Of a stretch of 64,000 nt of DNA, positions 1-6,846 are shown piece by piece. Position 1 is the stretch's first letter; each line of letters begins with the position of its first letter. The notes under the pieces are model-generated. The model searched no databases, had not been told where the DNA came from, and saw only the letters and a program-made list of their open reading frames with translations. The stretch is from an uncultured Eubacteriales bacterium (lineage in GTDB: Bacteria; Bacillota; Clostridia; Christensenellales; Aristaeellaceae): the NCBI GenBank assembly GCA_902793605.1, contig CADBEB010000016.1:60744-124743 (forward strand), read 5' to 3'. A program made the position numbers and the translations under genes.

Positions 1-710
1 ACCATCATATCGGTCATTTCCTGGGCGTTCGTATCCTTCGTGATCAGCGTGCCGATATACCTGCCTCCACGGAGTACCGCCACCTTGTCAGACAGGGCCT
101 GCACTTCATTCAGCTTGTGCGTGATGATCACGATGGCTTTCCCGTCGTCCCGCATATTCCGCAGAACGGCGAACAGCTTGTCTGTTTCCTGCGGCGTCAG
201 CACGGCGGTGGGCTCGTCCAGGATCAGGATATCCGCTCCGCGGTACAGCACTTTGACAATCTCCACCGTCTGCTTCTGGGAAACGGACATATCATAAATC
301 TTCTGGCTCGGATTCACGTCAAAACCGTAAGCGTCGCAGATCTCCCGGATCTTCTTCGTAGCGCTCTTCAGGTCCAGTTTCCCTTCCAGGCCCAGCACGA
401 TGTTCTCCGCCGCGCTCAAAACGTCCACCAGCTTAAAATGCTGGTGAATCATTCCGATCCCCAGTTCAAAGGCTTCCTTCGGGGAAGCAATCACCACCGG
501 TTCACCGTTCACGCGGATCGTGCCGGAATCCGGGAAATAGATCCCTGCAAGCATATTCATCAGGGTCGTCTTCCCGCTGCCGTTTTCTCCCAGCAGCGCC
601 AGGATCTCTCCGCGGTTGATGTCCAGGGAAACGTCATTGTTGGCCAGTACGGAACCGAAACGTTTGTGAATGTTTCGCATTTCCACTGCAGCTGAAGTGT
701 TCAAACGCAT
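1..710 (-). CDS. ABC transporter ATP-binding protein, nucleoside/BMP type (partial)
   Basis: Cytoplasmic ATPase of an uptake ABC system, probably for purine nucleosides or bases. The gene runs off the left edge, so 236 N-terminal codons are visible. The start is the ATG at 710, preceded by GCAGGAGGAA. Visible motifs are Walker A GENGSGKTT (residues 41-49), Q-loop MIHQHFKL (about 87-94), a signature-like SVSQKQ (142-147), Walker B ILILDEP (161-167) and an H-loop ITHK (196-199). The sequence fits the first half of the two-domain ATPases (about 500 aa) that pair with BMP lipoproteins, such as YufO/NupA-type systems. It lies downstream of a BMP-family binding protein on the same strand, separated by two hairpins, and beside xpt, which supports a purine substrate. 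The substrate is inferred from family and neighbours only. Confidence 0.9.
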   Translation of the reverse strand, partial: MRLNTSAAVEMRNIHKRFGSVLANNDVSLDINRGEILALLGENGSGKTTLMNMLAGIYFPDSGTIRVNGEPVVIASPKEAFELGIGMIHQHFKLVDVLSAAENIVLGLEGKLDLKSATKKIREICDAYGFDVNPSQKIYDMSVSQKQTVEIVKVLYRGADILILDEPTAVLTPQETDKLFAVLRNMRDDGKAIVIITHKLNEVQALSDKVAVLRGGRYIGTLITKDTNAQEMTDMM

Positions 711-732
711 TTCCTCCTGCATAATCAGTCTC

Positions 733-785
733 TTTTCCGCAAAGGGCAAAGCGGCACATCCGGCTGCTCTGCCCTTTACGGAAAA
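733..785 (-). terminator. Long intercistronic stem-loop before the ABC ATPase gene
   Basis: The arms TTTTCCGYAAAGGGCA (733-748) and its near-complement (770-785) form a stem of about 16 bp with few mismatches. It sits between the binding-protein gene and the ATPase gene. Such hairpins often lower expression of the ATPase and permease relative to the binding protein, acting as attenuator or 3'-end stabiliser. That role is inferred. Confidence 0.5.
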
Positions 786-793
786 ATGAGAGG

Positions 794-822
794 AAGGGCC
801 CCAGCCGCAGACCGGGGCCCTT
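794..822 (-). terminator. GC-rich hairpin after the BMP binding-protein gene
   Basis: Read on the minus strand, AAGGGCCCC (from 822) and GGGGCCCTT (to 794) form a perfect 9-bp stem with a loop of about 11 nt, 16 bases after the binding-protein stop codon. It is followed by a pyrimidine-rich stretch ending in TTTTT. It looks like a partial Rho-independent terminator. Confidence 0.6.
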
Positions 823-837
823 TGGGTCGCAGGGTGA

Positions 838-2016
838 TCAGAACGCGGTGTCCAGCAGGGTGATACCGTCGATCTGGATATCGAAGTAAGGCGCGCTGCG
901 GAATTCGGATTCATGGAAATAGCCGTCAGCGATTACTTCGGTGTCGGGCGTATAGGCCGCATCGGTATCCACGTCTGCCTGATAGGATTCCAGCGCGGCG
1001 CCGTCCTTGGTGAAGGTAGCGGTGTCGAACACTTTCAGCTCGCCGCTGGCCAGCTTAGCGGTCGCTTCTTCGATGGCTTCCTTGGTTCCGGGAGCGGCGG
1101 CAGCTTCATTCAGCTCGGCCAGGACAACGCTGCCCGTGGCGATCGTGCCGGTCCAGTCAGCGGGAATCTCCTCACCGTTGGTCACGGCGTTGATGATGAA
1201 CTCAAAGTAGGGTTCCCAGTTGATGCGGCTGGCCACGATGTAAGTGTCCGGGCAGGCTTCAGCAGCGGAACCATTGTAGAAAACGAACGGGATACCGTTC
1301 TTCTGGAACTCGGTGGGAGCGCCCATGGAGTCGGCATGCTCGGAGATCACGACGCAGTTGTCGTTGATCAGTTTGATGGCGCCTTCCTGCTCCAGGGTGG
1401 GATCATACCAGGATCCGGTGAAGGTTACTTCCATCGTGGCGGTGGGGCAAACGCTCCGGGCGCCCAGGAAGAAGGAAGTGTAGCCGGAGATAACCTCGGC
1501 GTAGGTGTAGGCGCCGATGTAGCCCAGCTTAGCCTGATCAGCGGTAATCTTGCCTTCTTCGATCAGCTGGTTCAGCTTCAGGCCGGCAGCGATGCCGCCC
1601 AGGAACCGTCCTTCATAGATGCTGGCAAAAGCATTGTGGAAGTTGGCCAGGCCTTCAGTATGGGCCTTGGTGCCGGTGGCGTGGCAGAACTGTACGTTCG
1701 GATATTCTTTGGCAGCCTGGATCATGTAGTCTTCATGGCCGAAGCTGTCGGCGAAGACGATGTTGCATCCGTCGTCAGCCAGGTCGGCAGCCGTGTTGTA
1801 GCAGTCTTCGGACTCGCCGATGTTGGTCTTCAGCACGTACTCAACGCCGAGCTTTTCACAGGCTTCCTTCGCGCCGTTGATGAAGTTCAGGTCGTAGGTG
1901 GAGTTTTCGTCATGCAGGAAGATGAAGCCAATCTTCACCTTGGTGCCTTCGGCCATAACGCTGAAAGCGGTCAGGCACATAGCCAGAGCCAGAACCAGAG
2001 CAAGAATCTTCTTCAT
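838..2016 (-). CDS. BMP-family ABC transporter substrate-binding protein
   Basis: Extracytoplasmic binding protein of the BMP/Med family (PnrA, BmpA), which carry purine nucleosides. It has 392 aa. The start is the ATG at 2016 (MKKILAL), with AGGAGGA eight bases upstream; a longer frame to 2034 has no such site. The N-terminus is a typical signal peptide (KK, hydrophobic core, likely cut after VMA near residue 23). No clear lipobox cysteine is present at the cut, so it may be processed by signal peptidase I rather than as a lipoprotein. Family features include KIGFIFLHDEN near the mature start and the LGGIAAGL segment. The ATPase gene follows downstream and xpt lies directly upstream on the same strand, fitting purine salvage. 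Confidence 0.9.
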   Translation of the reverse strand: MKKILALVLALAMCLTAFSVMAEGTKVKIGFIFLHDENSTYDLNFINGAKEACEKLGVEYVLKTNIGESEDCYNTAADLADDGCNIVFADSFGHEDYMIQAAKEYPNVQFCHATGTKAHTEGLANFHNAFASIYEGRFLGGIAAGLKLNQLIEEGKITADQAKLGYIGAYTYAEVISGYTSFFLGARSVCPTATMEVTFTGSWYDPTLEQEGAIKLINDNCVVISEHADSMGAPTEFQKNGIPFVFYNGSAAEACPDTYIVASRINWEPYFEFIINAVTNGEEIPADWTGTIATGSVVLAELNEAAAAPGTKEAIEEATAKLASGELKVFDTATFTKDGAALESYQADVDTDAAYTPDTEVIADGYFHESEFRSAPYFDIQIDGITLLDTAF

Positions 2017-2074
2017 GTGGTAAGTCCTCCTCATAGAAATAGTTTGGAGTAATGGTTATCTATTGGATCAGTCG

Positions 2075-2584
2075 TCATCCGGCCGGCAGCTTCTTTCCGC
2101 CCTCCTGGAACCCCTTTTCCACCGCGATGCCGACGCCCACAACCTCCGCCTTCTGCTGTTCGCACAGGCTCAGCAGACCGTGCACCGCCTGCCCGTCCGC
2201 CAGGAAATCGTCAATGATCAGCACCCGCGTCCCTTCGGGCAGGTACTTCCGGTCGATCCGGATGGTGTTCTGTGTCTTGTGGGTGAAAGAATAAACGCCG
2301 GCCTGCACCGTCTCGCTGGAGAGCACTGAGGTGTTGCTCTTCTTGGCAAAGACGACCGGCAGGTCGCCCAGCGCATGCGCCGCGGCCACTGCCATGGCAA
2401 TCCCGCTGGCCTCCACCGTCAGTACAAGCTCCGGTTTGGCGTCCCTGAACTCCTCTGCCCAGGCTTCACCCATCTTGAAAAGGAGCTTCGTATCGATTGT
2501 ATGATTAAGGAACATATCGACCTTGACGATGTCGTGGCCGATCCCGAATCCTTTTTCCTGGATCATCTTCCGCAGCGCTTCCAT
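2075..2584 (-). CDS. xpt: Xanthine phosphoribosyltransferase, C-terminally short
   Basis: Converts xanthine and PRPP to XMP in purine salvage. The start is the ATG at 2584 (MEALRKMI), which has TTGGAGG six bases upstream and matches the usual family N-terminus; the upstream extension of the frame is not needed. Family landmarks are VKVDMFLNHTID, VVFAKKSN and the PRPP loop VLIIDDFLADGQAVHG. The protein has 169 aa, against about 189-194 in the family. It stops at GGKKLPAG, where relatives continue for about 20-25 residues (a segment resembling GxRVESLA). No frame of the following 58 bases restores that segment, so the 3' end appears lost. Activity is uncertain. It has its own promoter (2627-2655). 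Confidence 0.85.
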   Translation of the reverse strand: MEALRKMIQEKGFGIGHDIVKVDMFLNHTIDTKLLFKMGEAWAEEFRDAKPELVLTVEASGIAMAVAAAHALGDLPVVFAKKSNTSVLSSETVQAGVYSFTHKTQNTIRIDRKYLPEGTRVLIIDDFLADGQAVHGLLSLCEQQKAEVVGVGIAVEKGFQEGGKKLPAG

Positions 2585-2601
2585 GTCTGCCTCCAAAACA
2601 C

Positions 2602-2614
2602 GAACATTATGTTC
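2602..2614. promoter_or_regulatory. Palindromic operator candidate (PurBox-like) in the xpt leader
   Basis: GAACATTATGTTC is a perfect 13-bp palindrome just downstream of the predicted xpt transcription start. On the plus strand the context AAACACGAACATT resembles the CGAAC core of the Bacillus PurR box. PurR binding is inferred; the palindrome is seen. Confidence 0.5.
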
Positions 2615-2626
2615 TATTACAGGCAA

Positions 2627-2655
2627 ATTATACGATTTTTTTCCGTACTTTTCAA
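2627..2655 (-). promoter_or_regulatory. Sigma-A promoter of xpt
   Basis: On the minus strand, TTGAAA (2655-2650) and TATAAT (2632-2627) are separated by exactly 17 bases, a near-perfect housekeeping promoter 43 bases upstream of the xpt start. It gives xpt, and perhaps the BMP transporter, a transcript separate from the exporter genes upstream. Confidence 0.85.
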
Positions 2656-2686
2656 TGAAGATTATATGCCAAAAGTGTTAAATTCG

Positions 2687-4657
2687 TTAAGCCAGTTCCG
2701 TCTTCCCCGTATACAGTTCATAGTACCGGCCCTTCATCTCCAGCAGGTCCTCATGCGTACCGCGTTCAATGATTTCACCCTTCTCGAGCACCATGATCGC
2801 ATTCGCGTTCCGGACCGTCGACAGCCGGTGCGCGATCACGAAGGTCGTCCTCGTCTTCATCAGCCGGTCCATCCCGTGCTCGATATGCCGCTCTGTCCGG
2901 GTATCGACGCTGCTGGTTGCCTCGTCCAGCACCAGGATCGGCGCCTTGCTGACTGCGGCGCGCGCGATGTTCAGCAGCTGCCGCTGGCCCTGGCTCAGGT
3001 TGGCGCCGTCGCCCTCAAGCATCGTGTCGTATCCGTTCTCCAGGCGCATGATGAAACTGTGAGCGCTGGCCAGTTTCGCGGCCGCCTCCACCTCCTCATC
3101 GGTTGCGTCCGGCCGGCCGTACCGGATGTTCTCCCGTACCGTACCGGTGAACAGATGGGTATCCTGCAGGACCATCGCGATGTTCTGCCGCAGCCAGTCG
3201 CGCGGATAGTCTTTGATATCCTTCCCGTCAATTGTAATGCTTCCCTCTTCGATATCGTAGAAGCGGTTCAGCAGGTTCGTGACGGTGGTCTTCCCCGCGC
3301 CGGTCGAACCGACGAAGGCGATCTTCTGGCCCGGATGCGCGTAAAGCGTGATGTCCTTCAACACGATCTTGTCAGGCACGTAGCCGAAGGTCACGTGTTC
3401 CATGACCACATCCCCGCGGATCTCAGTCGCCTCCGCGCCTTCCCTGTCCGGTACCTCCGGTTCTGCGTCCATCACGGCGAAAACGCGCTCCGCGCCGGCA
3501 AGCGCCGCCAGAATCGTTGTCGCCTGCTGGCTCATCTGGTTGATCGGCATGGAGAACTGACGGCTGTAACCCGCGAACACGGTCAGCGCGCCGGGTGTCA
3601 GGCTTCCCGCGCACATCAGGACGCCGCCGACGCCGATCGTCACGCCGAAGCACACCTGGCCCATGTTGCCCATCACCGGACCCATGATACCGCCCCAGAA
3701 CTGGGCCCCGAACTGTTTCTTTTTCAGGTCTCCGTTCAGCAGGGAAAACTCCTCAACGCACTCGCTCTCATGATTGAAGACCTTGATCACCTTCTGCCCG
3801 GTAACGGTCTCTTCAATATATCCGTTGACCGCTCCCAGCGCGACCTGCTGCGCGGCGTAGTATTTTGCGCTCTTTTTCGCGATCATCATTCCGCCGAACA
3901 GGAAGATCGGGATGAACACGATCGTAATCAGCGTCAGGATCCAGCTGGTCGTGATCATGAAAATGAACGTGCCGATCAGCGTGATCAGGCCGGAGATCAG
4001 TCCCACCAGCGAGTTGTTGATCATCGTGTCGATATTGTCGATATCGTTGGTATAACGGCTCATCAGTTCGCCTGTCGGGTGGCTGTCATAGTAGCGTATC
4101 GGCAGGCCCTGCATTTTGTCGAACAGATCGTTCCGGATGTTCTCAATGACTCTCAGGGAGACCGATATCATCAGCCGCGCCTGCAGATAGGTGCAGACTA
4201 CACCGACCAGGTAAATGATCCCCAGTACGATCAGTGCCACCGCCACATAGGCGGAAACCGCCTGGATGGCGCCGGAAGCGATCCAGTCCTGTACGGCTTT
4301 CCCGGAGGTGATCTTCATCAGCACGTCGTCTGCGATCTTTTCAAAGGGACTCATGGTGATCACTGTGTCCGGCTTCACTGCCAGCGTCAGATGGTCAATG
4401 ATCGGGGCCATCAGGTACCCGCCGCACAGACTCGTGACCGTGGCTGTCAGCATGCACAGCAGCACCAGCACAAGCCGGTACCAGTACCTGCCCACATACT
4501 TCATCAGACGGCGGATGGTCGGACCAATATTCTTCGGCTTGCCGGTCGCTCCGCGGCCGGGCGGGCCACCGCGGGGGCCTCCGCCTTTTTGCATTTTCAG
4601 CAGTTCCTCGGGCTTGGCGGCGTATTGCGTTCTCAGTCTTTCCAGGCTTCTGGCCAT
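2687..4657 (-). CDS. ABC exporter half-transporter, subunit B of a heterodimer
   Basis: Membrane-embedded multidrug or lipid-type ABC exporter half, 656 aa. A basic, Gly/Pro-rich N-terminus (about residues 1-50) precedes six membrane spans (about 60-340) and an ATPase domain (about 410-650). The ATPase shows Walker A GSTGAGKTT, Q-loop VLQDTHLF, signature LSQGQRQLL and Walker B ILVLDEATSSVD. The catalytic glutamate after Walker B is present, but the signature is LSQGQ rather than LSGGQ. That is the pattern of the consensus-site partner in heterodimeric exporters such as TM287/288. The partner gene ends two bases upstream, so the two are translationally coupled. Substrate unknown. Confidence 0.9.
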   Translation of the reverse strand: MARSLERLRTQYAAKPEELLKMQKGGGPRGGPPGRGATGKPKNIGPTIRRLMKYVGRYWYRLVLVLLCMLTATVTSLCGGYLMAPIIDHLTLAVKPDTVITMSPFEKIADDVLMKITSGKAVQDWIASGAIQAVSAYVAVALIVLGIIYLVGVVCTYLQARLMISVSLRVIENIRNDLFDKMQGLPIRYYDSHPTGELMSRYTNDIDNIDTMINNSLVGLISGLITLIGTFIFMITTSWILTLITIVFIPIFLFGGMMIAKKSAKYYAAQQVALGAVNGYIEETVTGQKVIKVFNHESECVEEFSLLNGDLKKKQFGAQFWGGIMGPVMGNMGQVCFGVTIGVGGVLMCAGSLTPGALTVFAGYSRQFSMPINQMSQQATTILAALAGAERVFAVMDAEPEVPDREGAEATEIRGDVVMEHVTFGYVPDKIVLKDITLYAHPGQKIAFVGSTGAGKTTVTNLLNRFYDIEEGSITIDGKDIKDYPRDWLRQNIAMVLQDTHLFTGTVRENIRYGRPDATDEEVEAAAKLASAHSFIMRLENGYDTMLEGDGANLSQGQRQLLNIARAAVSKAPILVLDEATSSVDTRTERHIEHGMDRLMKTRTTFVIAHRLSTVRNANAIMVLEKGEIIERGTHEDLLEMKGRYYELYTGKTELA

Positions 4658-4659
4658 GC

Positions 4660-6393
4660 TTACGCCCCCTTCCTGCCCAGCTGGGATTCTGCGATCTCCT
4701 GATACTCCGTATTGGAAACCAGCAGTTCCTCATGGGTACCCACGCCGGTTATTTTTCCTTCATTCATCACGATGATCCGGTCCGCATCCATCACGGATGC
4801 GATCCGCTGCGCGATGATGATCTTCGTGCTGCCCGCCAGCTCATGTGAGAAGGCATGGCGGATCTGCGCCTCTGTCGCCGTATCCACGGCGGAGGTGGAG
4901 TCGTCCAGGATCAGGATCTTCGGTTTTTTCATCAGCGCGCGGGCAATGCACAGCCGCTGCTTCTGCCCGCCGGAAAGATTGTTTCCGCCCTTGTCCAGCT
5001 GCGTTTCGTATCCTTCTTTGAAAGTCGAGACAAATTTGTCCGCCTGTGCCGCTGTCGCCATGGCGGTCATCTCCTCCGCTGTGGCTTCCTCGTCGCCCCA
5101 GCGAAGATTCTCGGCGATCGTGCCTGAGAACAGCACATTCTTCTGCAGCACCATACCCACGCCTTCCCGCAGGTTGTACAGGCTGTAGTCCTTCACGTTC
5201 ACGCCGTCCACCAGGACCTCGCCCTCGTCCGGATCGTACAGCCTCGGGATCATGGATACCAATGTGCTCTTGCCGCAGCCGGTGGAGCCGATGATGCCCA
5301 CCGTGGTCCCCGGCTGAATCGTCAGGCTGATGTCATCCAGCACTTTATCTTCACTGTTCTTGTAGTAGCGGAAGGAAACGTGACGGAACTCGATCCTGCC
5401 TTCCTTTACGGTCAGTTCCTTCTGCGCGGCAGCGTCGTCATTCATGTCCGGTTCCTCATCCAGCACCTCGATGATGCGCTTTCCGGAAGCCATCGCCCTG
5501 GAGGAGAACATCAGCAGGAACGTGATCATGACAAGGGAGGACAGGATCTGGATCACATAGTTCACGAAAGCGGACAGGTCTCCGACCGCCATTTCCCCGC
5601 CGAGCACCAGCGCGTGTCCCTTCCAGCCGACCGTGATGACCGTCACATACATGACCAGCGTGGTGATCGGCTGCATGAAGATCACGACCCGCATCGCACG
5701 CATCGCGGCATTCTTCAAGTCGGCATTTGCCCTGCCGAACTTCTTTTTCTCATCCTTTTCCCGGACAAATGACTTGACCACCCGTACGTTGGTGACGTTC
5801 TCCTGCACAGTGGAGTTCAGGTTGTCGATCTTCGTCTGCATCATCTTGAAGCGCGGGAAGCCGACCATGATATTGCTGCCCACGAACAGCAGCAGCACGG
5901 GAATGCTGATCAGGAAGATCATCGCCAGGTCCGACCGCAGCCGGATCGCCATGATCAGTCCGCCGACCATCATGCCCGGCGCCCGCAGCGCCATCCGCAT
6001 GACCATTGCCACAAAGTTCTGCACCTGAGTCACGTCATTGGTCACCCGCGTCACCAGCGAGCCGGTGGAAAACCGGTCGATATTGCCGAAGGCAAAGCCC
6101 TGGATCTTCCGGTACAGGTCGTTCCGGACATCCCCGGCAAAAGCGATGCTCGCCTTTGTGGCATAGTAGCATCCACCGATGCCGCCGGCCATCATGATCA
6201 GGGCGATCGCGATCAGCAGCGCGCTCGTCCCGATGCTGGATCCGACCGTCAGCGTCCCTGCGTTGCCAGCGTTAATCACACTCGCCAGCAGCAGGGGCAT
6301 CAGTACCTCGCCGATGACCTCCACGATCATGCACAGCGGTCCCAGAATGAACCAGGTCTTGTACGGCCTGATATACTTCATCCAGTGTTTCAA
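4660..6393 (-). CDS. ABC exporter half-transporter, subunit A (degenerate ATP site)
   Basis: Partner of the downstream exporter half; 577 aa with six membrane spans (about 15-310) and an ATPase domain (about 335-570). Walker A is GSTGCGKST, the signature is a canonical LSGGQKQRL, and Walker B reads ILILDDSTSAVD, so the catalytic Glu is replaced by Asp. Together with the LSQGQ signature in the partner, this predicts one degenerate and one active ATP site. The first codon is probably TTG at 6393, with a GGGGAA box seven or eight bases upstream; the in-frame ATG at 6381 has no ribosome binding site. The transported substrate cannot be read from the sequence. Confidence 0.9.
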   Translation of the reverse strand: MKHWMKYIRPYKTWFILGPLCMIVEVIGEVLMPLLLASVINAGNAGTLTVGSSIGTSALLIAIALIMMAGGIGGCYYATKASIAFAGDVRNDLYRKIQGFAFGNIDRFSTGSLVTRVTNDVTQVQNFVAMVMRMALRAPGMMVGGLIMAIRLRSDLAMIFLISIPVLLLFVGSNIMVGFPRFKMMQTKIDNLNSTVQENVTNVRVVKSFVREKDEKKKFGRANADLKNAAMRAMRVVIFMQPITTLVMYVTVITVGWKGHALVLGGEMAVGDLSAFVNYVIQILSSLVMITFLLMFSSRAMASGKRIIEVLDEEPDMNDDAAAQKELTVKEGRIEFRHVSFRYYKNSEDKVLDDISLTIQPGTTVGIIGSTGCGKSTLVSMIPRLYDPDEGEVLVDGVNVKDYSLYNLREGVGMVLQKNVLFSGTIAENLRWGDEEATAEEMTAMATAAQADKFVSTFKEGYETQLDKGGNNLSGGQKQRLCIARALMKKPKILILDDSTSAVDTATEAQIRHAFSHELAGSTKIIIAQRIASVMDADRIIVMNEGKITGVGTHEELLVSNTEYQEIAESQLGRKGA

Positions 6394-6476
6394 GCAGTAT
6401 TCCCCGCTTTCTCTGAAGTCTCACGCGATATATCCATACAAATGGTACAATACGCTTTCTCCTCCAAAAAAGCAAT

Positions 6477-6504
6477 TTGTTTTTCCCTGTAAATATGGTA
6501 TAAT
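6477..6504 (+). promoter_or_regulatory. Promoter of the HD-RyR gene
   Basis: TTGTTT (6477-6482) and TATAAT (6499-6504) are spaced by 16 bases in an AT-rich divergent intergenic region, about 100 bases upstream of the ATG at 6607. Confidence 0.6.
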
Positions 6505-6527
6505 TTATAAATCGTTTATAACCCGGA

Positions 6528-6582
6528 ATAATTGTGAATCATGAATTCTGAATTCCAAACTATGAATCCTGAATTCTGAAAC
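6528..6582. repeat. AT-rich GAATTC-type dispersed repeat
   Basis: Several imperfect copies of a unit like ATGAATYCTGAATTC lie in tandem in the leader of the HD-RyR gene. Related stretches occur near 29180, 32850 and 37310. Confidence 0.6.
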
Positions 6583-6606
6583 GGAAAAGGATCGGAGGTA
6601 TACCGC

Positions 6607-6846
6607 ATGAGTTACACCGCCATTGAAGCCATGAGGAAAAAAAATGCCGAACGTTTCCACGCCGACATCGGTCCGCACCGTCCGCCGTTTTTCCCCGGCG
6701 AGGAGACCGGGACCGACCTCAAGTCGGCCGCCCTGCGCTTTCTGGAGAAACGCTGTGTAGGTCTGCGTTTCAGCTCCGAAAAGGAAAAGGAGCCAGATTC
6801 CCTACAATATGCAGATGGATATCGACCGGCTCTGCATGAAAAATGA
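6607..6846 (+). pseudogene. N-terminal part of the HD-RyR protein, out of frame with the rest
   Basis: The reading frame opens at ATG 6607 after a strong ATCGGAGG site and encodes MSYTAIEAMRKKNAERF and so on for 79 residues. The natural continuation lies in the next frame. There, the codons just before ATG 6809 read SQIPYN and lead directly into the main protein, while a TAG at about 6756-6758 closes that frame further upstream. The switch therefore falls between about 6759 and 6800, at the run GAAAAGGAAAAGG. Joining the parts needs a +1 shift (one extra base or two missing). It could be a genuine mutation, an assembly error or a recoding site. The intact protein would be about 670 aa. Confidence 0.65.

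Noticed and set aside
913..2052. Long plus-strand frame over the BMP gene
   Set aside because: It is antisense to a clearly recognisable gene, has no ribosome binding site and no family resemblance. Many similar antisense frames in this GC-rich window were dropped for the same reason.
2040..2075. Selenocysteine (UGA) read-through at the end of xpt
   Set aside because: The codons after the TGA do not restore the expected family C-terminus and reach a TAG after four codons. Xpt is not a known selenoprotein.
2585..2690. Purine riboswitch upstream of xpt
   Set aside because: The leader between promoter and start is only about 36 bases, too short for the purine aptamer, and its conserved loops are not seen.
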